The notes under the pieces are model-generated. The model saw nothing but the letters and a program-made list of their open reading frames with translations. It had not been told where the DNA came from and did no database searches. Position numbers and translations under genes: made by a program. From the NCBI GenBank assembly GCA_035693105.1, contig DASSHC010000320.1, forward strand, positions 1 to 23,717: 23,717 nucleotides of DNA. Direction: 5' to 3'. This DNA is from DASSHC01 sp035693105. Lineage in GTDB: Bacteria > Chloroflexota > Chloroflexia > Thermomicrobiales > Thermomicrobiaceae. Below, piece by piece: positions 6,367 to 14,343 of this stretch. Each line of letters starts with the position of its first letter. Within the stretch, counting starts at the first letter, position 1.

Positions 6367-7952
6367 GCAACCTGCGCACCCGCGTCAACCGCATGGCGGC
6401 CGTCGCCGTCGCGACGCTGGCCGTGTGCACGTTCAGCATCGAGGCGCTCGCCGCTGGCCATCTGCCGCAGCTCGCGTTCATGCAGGCGTGCCAGCGCGGC
6501 GGGCGCGTGCGCGTCTTCGCCGCCCGCCAGATCGGCAAGTCCTGGGGCATTGGCGGCGCCCTGATCGCTCGCGCCCTGGCCGTGCCGGGCAGCACGTCGG
6601 TGTTCTTCGGCCTCAACTCGGTGGCCGTCAGGGACAACTTCTGGGAGCCCGTCCTACAGCCGCTGCTGCGCCGGTTCGGCGTGTCTCACCAGGCCAACCA
6701 GCAGCGCATGCTGATCACGCTGCCGAACGGCTCGCGCATCCTCTGCACGGGCACCGACGACCTGACGCACATCCAGAACGTGCTCGGCAATCGGTTCAAG
6801 GCGGGCATCCTCGCGATCGACGAGATGCAGTCCCAGAAGGTGACCGCCGTGAAGGCGCTGCTGGGCCACATCTTGCCGCCCACCATGACGCCCGAGACGA
6901 CGCTGATTCTCTCGGGGACCATCCCCGAGGTGCCGGGCGGCTTCTGGTGGGACGAGGCGGCCAAGGATTCGTACGCGAAGTTCGGCTGGGGCCGCGTGGC
7001 GCTCAAGGAGCCGATGCCCGAGGGACTGACGCTCGAACAGGAGTGGGCGCACCTGGAGGCGCACCTGGTGTCGGTCAACCCGCACACGCCAGAGGCGCCG
7101 GCGGTCCTGATCGACCACCTGAAGGCGAACCGCCTGTCCTGGCTCGACAGCACCATCCAGCGCGATTGGGCTGGCATCGCCGCCTTCGACCCGAACGCGC
7201 GCACCTACCGGTTCCGTCGGGAGGTGAACCTGTACGCGCCCACCGCGCGTCCGCTCACGGCGGTGGACCTGCCCGAGGCGGTGAAGGCCATGACGGCTGG
7301 CTTCGCATGCGCTGCGCCTCTGCCGGGCGTCGACACGTTCAGCGGGGCCATTGACCCGGGCGGCGACGATCCGTGTGGCGTCGAGCTGTGGGGCTGGGAC
7401 TCGTCGGGGCGCCAGCGCATCCTGCAGCAGCTGTTTTCGTGGGTTAGCAAGCGCGACCACCGGTTGCCTCAGTCGGCCATGTTCGCCGTCGCCGCGCTCG
7501 CTAACCGCACCTTCAAAACGACCCACTGGCGCATCGATTCGGGCGCCAAGCAGGACATCGACCACCTGCACCACGACTACGGGTTGCCGGTCATCAAGGC
7601 CGTGGACCGCTCGGAGTTCGAGGCCAGCCTGCGCCGCTCCAATGACTTCCTGCAGACGGGCGTGACCAGGGTCATCGACGATCCGGCCAATCCGCTGCTG
7701 ACCGACTACCTGAACGCGCAGCTCGACCGCGACGCGCTCGCGCGCGGACAGCACAAGTGGGCGTCGGGCTACCACCCGACCAACAGCGAGTGCGGCCGGT
7801 ACCTGATCGCCAGCTACTGGCCGGCCACGCCGCCACCGCCACCGCCGGTCAAGCCGGCCGACCCGTTCGATCGCGTCCTGGCCAAGCACCAGGACCAGGA
7901 GCGCCGCCGCCTGCGCGGCACGGCGCCGACGACCCGCAGGAGGGAAGCATGA
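6360..7952 (+). CDS. terL: Terminase large subunit
   Basis: 530 residues from GTG 6360 (ATG 6393 is the alternative). It is the ATP-driven DNA-packaging motor with headful or end-cutting nuclease. The ATPase half has Walker A ARQIGKS (55-61), Walker B AGILAIDE (148-155, with catalytic E155) and coupling motif LILSGT (182-187). The RNase H-like nuclease half has GAIDPGGDDPCGVELWGWD (329-347, with D332), a second acidic position at D393 (WRIDSG), and the final helix NSECGRYL, where E477 takes the usual third acidic place. A Pro-rich linker and basic tail end the protein. It overlaps the GNAT gene at its 5' end and the portal at its 3' end (ATGA), as expected for a packaging operon. Confidence 0.92.
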   Translation: MLSNLRTRVNRMAAVAVATLAVCTFSIEALAAGHLPQLAFMQACQRGGRVRVFAARQIGKSWGIGGALIARALAVPGSTSVFFGLNSVAVRDNFWEPVLQPLLRRFGVSHQANQQRMLITLPNGSRILCTGTDDLTHIQNVLGNRFKAGILAIDEMQSQKVTAVKALLGHILPPTMTPETTLILSGTIPEVPGGFWWDEAAKDSYAKFGWGRVALKEPMPEGLTLEQEWAHLEAHLVSVNPHTPEAPAVLIDHLKANRLSWLDSTIQRDWAGIAAFDPNARTYRFRREVNLYAPTARPLTAVDLPEAVKAMTAGFACAAPLPGVDTFSGAIDPGGDDPCGVELWGWDSSGRQRILQQLFSWVSKRDHRLPQSAMFAVAALANRTFKTTHWRIDSGAKQDIDHLHHDYGLPVIKAVDRSEFEASLRRSNDFLQTGVTRVIDDPANPLLTDYLNAQLDRDALARGQHKWASGYHPTNSECGRYLIASYWPATPPPPPPVKPADPFDRVLAKHQDQERRRLRGTAPTTRRREA

Positions 7953-9907
7953 GCACGGAAGAGGCCGAGACCACCAGGGCCCCGCTGACCGACCAGTATT
8001 GGTACGACAAGGAGGTCACCGAGGCGCAGGGAGACGACGGCAACCCTGACCACTCCCGGCTGCGCGAGCTGCTCGACCAGGCCGTGTCGCAAATCGAGAC
8101 GTCGCCGGCCGAGATGCAGCGTATCCAGGGGCTGGTCGCCGACCTTGAGCGCTATCTGGGCCGGCCCATCACCGCCTACTCGCTGCCCGACCTGTCCGTG
8201 TACGACCGCGTCCTGGAGGGCGTCGATCTCAAGTACAACGTCTGCTACTCGATCGTGAACACGATCGTCTCGCGGGTGTGCAGTTTCCGCCCGCGCGCGC
8301 AGTTCGTCCCCGAGCACGGCAACTACAAGACGCAGCGCTTGGCGCGCGAGCTGACCGCTCAATCGGACGCGTGGGCTCAGGCCCAGGAGTATCAGGCCGA
8401 GGCCACGCTGGCGTTTCGCGACAGCCTGACGGGCCCCGGCGGCGTGCTGAAGGTCTACCGGGACACCGAGGGCGTCGAGCTGATGCGCGTGCCGGCGTGG
8501 GAGCTGAAGCTCGACGAGGACGACTGGAAGTACGGGCGCGGTGAGTGCTCGTACCACGTCCGCTACATCACGCAGTCACAGGCGATCCGCCAGTACGGCA
8601 AGACGCCCGAGGCGCGCGCACTGATCGTGTCGGGCTCGACGTCGCTGGCCGGCCGCAAGGCATTCTCACAGTTCGCGAACCGCAACGGCGTGGCCATGGT
8701 GCGCATCGTTGACGCCTACCGGCGCGGCCCCGGCGGGCGGCACGTGGTCATGGCGGGCGATTGGATCGCGTCCAACGACGAGTGGAAGCACGAAGGGCAC
8801 CCGTTTGTGATCGGAGTGTTCGACCGGCGCGCGACGGGGCCATGGGGTCACTCGGCCATCATGCCGATCCGGTCCATCCAGGACCGCATCGACGAGACGC
8901 TCGACAAGATCGACACCGCCCATCACCTGGCGGCGTCGTTGGTCGTGGCGTCGTCGGAGGGCACGCCGCCGGAGAAGCTCACCAACGACGTCGTCCAACA
9001 CTTCCCCAAGAAGCCGGGCGAGACGGTGGAGTTCCACAGCCCCGAGGCCGTGGGGCCGGGGACCTACAAGTGGTGGGAGATCCAGAAGGCGATGGCCTTC
9101 GAGATCTTGGGCGTGTCGCCGAACGCCGCCCAGGCGACCAAGCCCCAGGGCGTGACCGCCGCGGTGGCCATCGAGGCCGTCACCGACCTGCAGAGCGACC
9201 GGCTGTCGCAGTGCTCGCAGACCTGGGAGCAGACGGTGACGAAGGTCGGCGACTGGTGGTACCTGCTCGAGGCCGAGTCGGACAGCTCTACCGAGTACGC
9301 CGTCATGGACCGCGGCCAGTCGCGGCGGATCAAGTTCCGCAAGGGCGACCGCCAGCCGGTGATCCGCACGTTCCCCACGTCGCTATTCGGCCAGAGCATC
9401 CCGGCGCGCCTGCAGAAGGCGATGGACGCCGTCAAGGCCGGCTGGTTCGAGAAGGAGGAGATCCTTCGCATCCTCGACGTGCCCGACCTGGGCGGCATCA
9501 CGGATCTGCAGCTGGCCGAGTTCTATTTCATCGAGAACTTCGTCGACGAGATTCTCGAAGACGGCCACTACGAGACCATGGACGAGTGGGCATCGCCCAT
9601 CAAGGCGTTCGAGTACGCCCGGCGCCGGTACCTGCTGGCGCGCGCCGACGGCTCGTACCCGGCCGAGCATATGGGCGAGATGCGCAAGTTCCTGGACTAC
9701 ATCCAGGTCAAGGCGCAGGAGGCCCGCGACAAGGCCGCCGGCAAGCCCACGGCCACCGAGTCTGCCGCCGCTGCGCCGCCGCCCGCCCCCCCGATGCCGC
9801 CCATGGGCGCGCCTGCGCCGCTGATTCCGCTGCCCCCGCCGCCGGTTGCGCCCGCCCCCCTCCCGGGGCTCACGGCGTCGCCCGAGGCGAATCCGATCCC
9901 CGTCTGA
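7949..9907 (+). CDS. Portal protein
   Basis: 652 residues from ATG 7949, with AGGAGGG just upstream and an ATGA overlap with the terminase stop. The N-terminal Y-x-x-Y/ELLDQAV helical region, the long stem/wing segment, VKYI-like beta strands, the region around RATGPWGHSAIMPIRSIQDRIDETLDKI (crown/stem) and the helix TKPQGVTAAVAIEAV are typical of portal proteins that form the 12-mer at the capsid vertex. The C-terminal ~70 residues are Pro/Ala-rich low complexity (PPPAPPMPPMGAPAP) and probably disordered. It lies directly after terL, the standard position. The assignment rests on position, size and these patterns. Confidence 0.88.
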   Translation: MSTEEAETTRAPLTDQYWYDKEVTEAQGDDGNPDHSRLRELLDQAVSQIETSPAEMQRIQGLVADLERYLGRPITAYSLPDLSVYDRVLEGVDLKYNVCYSIVNTIVSRVCSFRPRAQFVPEHGNYKTQRLARELTAQSDAWAQAQEYQAEATLAFRDSLTGPGGVLKVYRDTEGVELMRVPAWELKLDEDDWKYGRGECSYHVRYITQSQAIRQYGKTPEARALIVSGSTSLAGRKAFSQFANRNGVAMVRIVDAYRRGPGGRHVVMAGDWIASNDEWKHEGHPFVIGVFDRRATGPWGHSAIMPIRSIQDRIDETLDKIDTAHHLAASLVVASSEGTPPEKLTNDVVQHFPKKPGETVEFHSPEAVGPGTYKWWEIQKAMAFEILGVSPNAAQATKPQGVTAAVAIEAVTDLQSDRLSQCSQTWEQTVTKVGDWWYLLEAESDSSTEYAVMDRGQSRRIKFRKGDRQPVIRTFPTSLFGQSIPARLQKAMDAVKAGWFEKEEILRILDVPDLGGITDLQLAEFYFIENFVDEILEDGHYETMDEWASPIKAFEYARRRYLLARADGSYPAEHMGEMRKFLDYIQVKAQEARDKAAGKPTATESAAAAPPPAPPMPPMGAPAPLIPLPPPPVAPAPLPGLTASPEANPIPV

Positions 9908-9934
9908 CCAACCACGCAACGAAAGGACCGACAC

Positions 9935-11044
9935 ATGGCGAAACGAGCAGCAGCGCCGCGGGCAGCCGCGGCCGAGGGATTCACCGAGACCACCGGCGAG
10001 GTGCCCATCGGCGGGAACGCCCCCATGGTGCGCAGCAAGAATCTCGAGGCCGAGGTGATCGAGTGGGGTAAGGACGACACGCCCGCCACGGCGCCGTCAG
10101 TCCCCAAGGCGTCAGAGGATCCGGACTCGGCGCGCGCCGCCAAGGCTCGCAAGGCGCTCATGGGCGACGAGGACGACGAGAGCGCCGACGACGAAGAGAC
10201 CGAAACACCCGCGGCCGAGGCGAAGGGCGACGGCCAATTACCGGACAAGGTGTCCGATAAACCGGCAGACGCCGCGCCGGCAGCGAAGCCCAAGCGCAAG
10301 GATCTGTTCGCTCGCATCGACGAAGAGAAGCGGCGCCTGGACATCGAGAACGAGCTGAAGACGGAGCGCCAGAAGCGCGAGGAGTTGGAACGCACCGTCA
10401 AGCAGGGATCCACGCTGCAGATCCTGCAGGCCCGCGGCATGACCCGCGAGCAGGCGCTTGAGGAGCTGCTCACCAACCCTGAGGAGGCCGCGGCTGCCGC
10501 CGAGCCGACGAAGAAGGAGAAGGATCCCGAGGTCGAGAAACTGCGCAGCGACGTCGAGCGCCTGCAGGCCGAGCGGCGCGAGGCGAACATGCAGGCAGCC
10601 TTGCGGATCGTGGAGAACACCGCGAAGGATCTCGACGTGCCACTGGTGCGCGCCGCCAAGAAGATCCCCGTGCCCACGGATAACGGCGGCGTCCGCATCG
10701 TCTCGGGGTACCAACTCGTACTGGAGACGGCTCGCGCGCTGTGGGAGCAGGCGGGCCAGACGGGCGAGCATGCGGCGCACCTGAAGGAGGCCGCCGAGCT
10801 GGTAGAGGAGCAGTTGCAGGAAGAGAACCAGGAGCTGCTCGACGCCTACGCCAAGAAGCGCGGCGGTGGCGCAAAGGACGGCGAGAAGGACGAAACCGAC
10901 GCGAAGCCCGCCAAGAAGCCGGCCCCGCCGGCGGTGGGCAAGCGCATGAGCGCCGGCAGCCCCCGCGAGGCGAGCGGCGCCAAGCTGCCCATGGACCCGG
11001 AGGAGCGCAAGGCCGCCGTGAAGGCGCGCCTGGGCCTGCGATAG
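9935..11044 (+). CDS. Scaffold-like coiled-coil capsid-assembly protein
   Basis: 369 residues from ATG 9935, with AAAGGA upstream. The N-terminal ~110 residues are acidic and disordered and contain palindrome site 2, read as LPDKVSDK (102-109). A long coiled coil follows (DEEKRRLDIENELKTERQ, KREELERTVKQ), then a helical middle, a second coil (VEKLRSDVERLQAERREANM) and a highly charged C-terminal tail ending in PMDPEERKAAVKARLGLR. Its place between portal and major capsid protein, its acidic/coiled-coil architecture and the basic C-terminal helix match phage scaffolding proteins, which are expelled or degraded during maturation. No protease domain is evident. Confidence 0.7.
   Translation: MAKRAAAPRAAAAEGFTETTGEVPIGGNAPMVRSKNLEAEVIEWGKDDTPATAPSVPKASEDPDSARAAKARKALMGDEDDESADDEETETPAAEAKGDGQLPDKVSDKPADAAPAAKPKRKDLFARIDEEKRRLDIENELKTERQKREELERTVKQGSTLQILQARGMTREQALEELLTNPEEAAAAAEPTKKEKDPEVEKLRSDVERLQAERREANMQAALRIVENTAKDLDVPLVRAAKKIPVPTDNGGVRIVSGYQLVLETARALWEQAGQTGEHAAHLKEAAELVEEQLQEENQELLDAYAKKRGGGAKDGEKDETDAKPAKKPAPPAVGKRMSAGSPREASGAKLPMDPEERKAAVKARLGLR
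10238..10260. repeat. Palindrome site 2 (inside scaffold-like gene)
   Basis: CCGGAC, five bases, then GTCCGA; 9 of 11 arm pairs match. It carries the same CCGGAC variant as site 1 and is read in the same codon phase (TTA CCG GAC ...), giving LPDKVSDK in a disordered acidic linker. It is flanked by AATTA as in sites 1 and 3. Confidence 0.78.
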
Positions 11045-11053
11045 AGGGAGCAG

Positions 11054-11491
11054 GTGGCGTTCGTCGCATCAGGGCAGCTGTCGCCGTCGCACTACAAGGC
11101 GATCGCTGCCCTGCTCGAACACAACCGCCTGCCCGAGGCGTCGAAGGCGTGCGGAGTCCCCGTGCGCACCCTCAAGCGATGGAGCGCGCTCCCAGCGTTC
11201 CGCGCCGAGCTGGCGAAGCAAGGCGGCATCCTCCTGGAGGACGCGCGCCGCGTGCTGCAGATCGGAGCCATCGACGCCGCTGAAGCGCTGGTGGACCTGG
11301 CCAAGGGAGCACGCAGGGCTCGCGCTGCCACGCAGATCCGCGCCGCCAATGCTGTCCTGAACCACGTCGTGCGCCTCGTCGAGGTGTGCGATCTGCAGCA
11401 GCGCGTGGCCGAGCTGGAAGAAGCGATCGGTAAGCCCGGTCCGCCGCCAGCGCCGAGCGCGCCGGTGCCTGACGAAGACGACGGCGACTAA
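11054..11491 (+). CDS. HTH protein resembling a small terminase subunit
   Basis: 145 residues from GTG 11054, with AGGGAG upstream. Residues ~8-50 form an HTH (LSPSHYKAIAALLEHN, RLPEASKACGVPVRTLKRW, LPAFRAELAKQ) followed by helices LEDARRVLQIGAIDAAEAL and RARAATQIRAANAVLNHVV, then a coil and a Pro/Asp tail. This arrangement matches phage HTH proteins of the phBC6A51/small-terminase type, which bind the packaging initiation site. The gene lies after the scaffold rather than before terL, which is unusual. It could instead be a regulator of the capsid unit. The stop codon is part of palindrome site 4. Confidence 0.65.
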   Translation: MAFVASGQLSPSHYKAIAALLEHNRLPEASKACGVPVRTLKRWSALPAFRAELAKQGGILLEDARRVLQIGAIDAAEALVDLAKGARRARAATQIRAANAVLNHVVRLVEVCDLQQRVAELEEAIGKPGPPPAPSAPVPDEDDGD

Positions 11492-11511
11492 CCGTACACG
11501 GCGTACGGAAA
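11489..11511. repeat. Palindrome site 4 (overlaps stop of HTH gene)
   Basis: CCGTAC, five bases, then GTACGG; 8 of 11 arm pairs match. The TAA stop of the HTH gene (11489-11491) forms the first three bases. Its 15-base core is the reverse complement of the core in sites 3 and 5. It begins the 160-base gap in front of the major capsid gene, so it is well placed to control capsid transcription. Confidence 0.75.
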
Positions 11512-11525
11512 TGTCGCGTCAATTA

Positions 11526-11541
11526 GGAAACTGGTGCAACG
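11526..11541 (+). promoter_or_regulatory. Shared motif downstream of palindrome, copy 2
   Basis: GGAAACTGGTGCAACG, the same as the motif at 5250-5264 with one added G, and preceded directly by CAATTA. Its distance from the palindrome centre is 26 bases here and 16 at the other copy, a difference of one helical turn. It lies 110 bases before the capsid start. A role in promoter or leader function is inferred. Confidence 0.4.
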
Positions 11542-11651
11542 CGATCGATCCCGCTACACGGATCGGGACCGCGGCAACTGAACACGCAACCTGAAGCCCA
11601 GACGAAACCTCCGAGGCGGCGCCGCAGCAACGCCCAACAAGGAGATTCGTC

Positions 11652-12935
11652 ATGGCTGGACCAGGTAGCACTTTTTCGGCGCTGAACGACGCGCTGGCGC
11701 TGCAGTACGACCGCGAGTTCCGCGGCGTCATCGAGTGGAGCAAGGGCACCCTCGGGGCGATGATCAAGAAGGTCGTGGCCACGGGCCTCACGACCGCGAT
11801 CCCGGTTCGCTCGGGCGTGTCGGCGGCGGTGTCGGCGACGTTCGCCAACGCGCAGACGCAGGCGCAGACCGTCTTCACGAAGGTCGAGCAGTTCCTGCCG
11901 CCCATCACCAAGAAGTACGGCGTCGCCCAGATCGACGGCCTGCTGTTGCGGGCGGCGAAGCAGGAGAAGGGGCGCGTGTTCGACAACATGTGCCAGCAGA
12001 TCGACGGCATCAACGACGGCGTCATGCAGTCGTTCAGCTGGGGCGTGTACGGCAACGGCTACGGGGCCATCGGCAAGGTCGGAACGGCCGCCCAGGGCGA
12101 GACCCTGGCGTCCACCCGGCTCGTGCTGGCGAACCCCGAAGACGTCGTGAAGTTCGTCCCGAAGATGAAGCTCATGACGGCCCAGGACGACGTGTCCGCG
12201 TGCCGCAACGGCGGCGCGACGGTCACCGTCCTCGGCATCGAGGATCTGCAAAAGGGCTGGGTCACGCTGACCGGCAACCTGACCGCCGGCATCGCGGCGG
12301 CCACCTTCGGTGACTCGCTGTACGTCGAGGGCGATCGCGCCGTCGGCGCCACGCCCACGCCGCTGTGCCTGAACGGCCTCGATGGCTGGTTCCCGACCAC
12401 GGCGCCGACGACCACGGACTGGGCGACCGGCGTGGACCGTTCGAACGACGCGAACCTGCGCGGGACCATCATCGACTTGTCGACGTCGACGAAGAACAAG
12501 GAGGAGGCGGTCATCGAGGCCGTCACCGCATCGGTGCGCTACGGCGGCGACGCCAACAAGCTCACCTACTTCACCAACAACACCAACTACAAAGAGTTGA
12601 CGCTGTTGGGGATGTCGAAGTTCCGTCCCACCACGGTCAAGGGGCCGTACGGGATCGGCTTCCAGGGCGTGAAGGTGTTCACGGACAGCGGGGAGATCCC
12701 CGTGATGCCGGATCGCTTCTGCCCGGTGCAGCGGTCGTACCTGCTCGACATGGGCACGATCAAGTACTACGGCGTCGGCTCGGCCGAGGTGCCGATGTTC
12801 ATCGACGACGACGGCGCCGGGAAGATCCTGCGCATGACCGACGCGGACGCGGTCGAGTGCCGCGTGGGCTACTTCGGCTACATCGGGTGCAACAACCCGG
12901 TGGTCAACGTCGTCGTGGTCCACTCGACGACCTAG
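11652..12935 (+). CDS. Major capsid protein
   Basis: 427 residues from ATG 11652, with AAGGAG nine bases upstream (11638-11643), the strongest translation start in this part. Patterns expected of an HK97-fold coat protein are present: an N-terminal helix (LNDALALQYDREFRGVIEW), a spine-helix-like segment with GLLLRAAKQEKGRVFDNM, a domain with Gly/Thr-rich strands, and the late region GIGFQGVKVFTDSGEIPVMPDRFCPVQ-type loop (split across strands) before Y-x-x-D-x-G-T-I. It lies after the scaffold-like gene and before a transcription-attenuator-like hairpin, as in many phages. There is no N-terminal protease. The fold is inferred, not computed. Confidence 0.85.
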   Translation: MAGPGSTFSALNDALALQYDREFRGVIEWSKGTLGAMIKKVVATGLTTAIPVRSGVSAAVSATFANAQTQAQTVFTKVEQFLPPITKKYGVAQIDGLLLRAAKQEKGRVFDNMCQQIDGINDGVMQSFSWGVYGNGYGAIGKVGTAAQGETLASTRLVLANPEDVVKFVPKMKLMTAQDDVSACRNGGATVTVLGIEDLQKGWVTLTGNLTAGIAAATFGDSLYVEGDRAVGATPTPLCLNGLDGWFPTTAPTTTDWATGVDRSNDANLRGTIIDLSTSTKNKEEAVIEAVTASVRYGGDANKLTYFTNNTNYKELTLLGMSKFRPTTVKGPYGIGFQGVKVFTDSGEIPVMPDRFCPVQRSYLLDMGTIKYYGVGSAEVPMFIDDDGAGKILRMTDADAVECRVGYFGYIGCNNPVVNVVVVHSTT

Positions 12936-12942
12936 TAGAGCT

Positions 12943-12976
12943 GGCCCAGGGCAGCGCGAGCGTAAGCCCCTGGGCC
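12943..12976 (+). terminator. Post-capsid hairpin, possible attenuator
   Basis: GGCCCAGGG (12943-12951) pairs perfectly with CCCTGGGCC (12968-12976) around a 16-base loop, a very stable 9-bp GC stem just after the capsid stop at 12935. There is no U-tract, so it is not a classical intrinsic terminator. It may be a partial terminator or an mRNA 3'-end stabiliser that sets capsid above downstream gene expression. Confidence 0.55.
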
Positions 12977-12998
12977 GCCTTCACGAAAGGACGTACCC

Positions 12999-13412
12999 AT
13001 GGGAGCTCTACCGAACCTCGGCGTCTTCAACCGCCGGAACCTGATCCGCTTCATCCACAAGGTCACGACGGGCGCCAGCGGGGCCATCGCCTCGCAGGAC
13101 GCTCCGAGCGACTCGGGTGTGACGGCCGTGAAGACGGCCACCAAAACCGGGCGCTACACGCTCACGCTGCCGAGCAAGTTCCGGAAGTACGACGGCGGCT
13201 TCGTGTGCGTGTGCGGGCCGGACGACGCCGTCTACGGCGCCAAGTCGAAGGGGTTGCCGTACATCATGCGCGACAACGACATCGACGGCGGCGCGGCCGA
13301 CGGCACGATCGAGCTGCAGTTCCTCAACCCGTCGACGGACGCCACGAACTACATCGACGCGGAGCTGCCGGACAACACCATGTTCTACGTCCACATCTTC
13401 GTGGAGCAGTAG
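12999..13412 (+). CDS. Small virion protein downstream of capsid (decoration candidate)
   Basis: 137 residues from ATG 12999, with AAAGGA upstream. It is mostly beta in appearance: GRYTLTLPSKFRKYDGGFVC, then a D/G-rich loop (RDNDIDGGAADGTIELQFL) and ELPDNTMFYVHIFVEQ at the end. I do not recognise a named family. Its size, beta character and position directly after the major capsid gene suggest a head decoration or cement protein, but this is inference from context only. Confidence 0.6.
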   Translation: MGALPNLGVFNRRNLIRFIHKVTTGASGAIASQDAPSDSGVTAVKTATKTGRYTLTLPSKFRKYDGGFVCVCGPDDAVYGAKSKGLPYIMRDNDIDGGAADGTIELQFLNPSTDATNYIDAELPDNTMFYVHIFVEQ

Positions 13413-13415
13413 GTC

Positions 13416-13691
13416 ATGCCCGTCGACGCATTCGTCCTCAAGATCGCGAACCGCGCCAAGGGCCGGCGCGGCGCTGATCCCGAGGCCGAGGAAGAGAAGG
13501 GCGGGGGAGATCTCGGGGCCATCGAGGACGACGCGCTCTCTGAGCTGGCGTCCATTCTCGACGTCCCCGAGGAAGACACCGAGCGTTTCGGCTCGGCGCT
13601 GCGCGATTACGTCAAGGCCTGCATGATGCGAGGCAAGGGCGAGAAGAAGCGCGCGCCCGCGGAAGAGGCGGCCGAAGAGGACGAGGAGTAG
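13416..13691 (+). CDS. Small acidic hypothetical protein (91 aa)
   Basis: ATG 13416 follows the previous stop by three bases. The protein is highly charged: a basic patch (KIANRAKGRRG), acidic linkers, a helical middle (LGAIEDDALSELASILDV, FGSALRDYVKACMMRGKG) and an acidic C-terminus. No domain is recognised. It may be a small head-region or assembly factor. Low sequence complexity makes further assignment impossible. Confidence 0.62.
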   Translation: MPVDAFVLKIANRAKGRRGADPEAEEEKGGGDLGAIEDDALSELASILDVPEEDTERFGSALRDYVKACMMRGKGEKKRAPAEEAAEEDEE

Positions 13692-13694
13692 CGG

Positions 13695-14342
13695 GTGGCG
13701 ACGACACTTGCGGCGTTGGTGGTTGGTGGCCGGACGGCCGCCAACGCCCAAGTGGACGGCGCCTGGTCGCAGACCGAGTGGGAATCGGCCATCAATCGGG
13801 CCCTCGAAGCCTTCTGGGTCGATTGCCTGGCCATCAACCAGACGCTGCGGGTGTCGTCGACGACGCTCACGATCACCAGCACCGGCACCCCGTACGCGTC
13901 GCTGCCGGCGGACTTCATGTCCGCGCTGCGTCTGTTCGTATACGCGGGCACCTCACAGCAGCGAGAGGTGTTCCGATCGGGCGCCGAGGACGCCGACGCC
14001 GAGCGCACGTTCCGCATCGAGGGGTCGAACCTCTACATCGACCCGTTCGAGCGGTCGGTGGGCAGCTACCTGTTGCGGTACAACCCGTTGCCGACGGCGC
14101 TATCGAGCGCGGCGCCGCCGGATCAGGTGGATCTCGACGCCGAGTTGTCGCAGCACCGCGAGTATTTCGAGCTGCACGCGGCGATCGCGTACCTGTCGAG
14201 CGAGCAGGAGAGTATTTCCGACCTGGCCCCGCGGTTCGCGATCTGCCAGCAGCGGGCGCTGGACTGGGCGGCGCGCCAGCGCAGCTCCCAGCCTTCGAAG
14301 ATCCGCGACGTGAGGCCACGGCGCTTCATCCGGTGGGTGTGA
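13695..14342 (+). CDS. Head-tail adaptor/connector protein
   Basis: 215 residues from GTG 13695, preceded by GAGGAG. The protein has the layout of podovirus adaptor proteins that bind below the portal: an N-terminal helical part (WSQTEWESAINRALEAFW), a central beta part with YASLPADFMSALRLFVY, SNLYIDPF and SYLLRYNPLPTALS, and C-terminal helices (EYFELHAAIAYLSSEQES...RALDWAARQRS) with a final basic IRDVRPRRFIRWV. The LPADF...Y-x-P-x-P pattern is one I associate with such connector proteins. Position between capsid and fibre/nozzle genes agrees. Confidence 0.75.
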   Translation: MATTLAALVVGGRTAANAQVDGAWSQTEWESAINRALEAFWVDCLAINQTLRVSSTTLTITSTGTPYASLPADFMSALRLFVYAGTSQQREVFRSGAEDADAERTFRIEGSNLYIDPFERSVGSYLLRYNPLPTALSSAAPPDQVDLDAELSQHREYFELHAAIAYLSSEQESISDLAPRFAICQQRALDWAARQRSSQPSKIRDVRPRRFIRWV

Positions 14343-14343
14343 C

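Noticed and set aside
11511..11594. 27-codon ORF in the capsid leader
   Set aside because: No ribosome-binding site of quality and no recognisable peptide; it merely runs through the shared motif.
12645..12654. CCGTACGG in the capsid gene
   Set aside because: Only a short self-complementary 8-mer with no second half-site at the required spacing; expected by chance.
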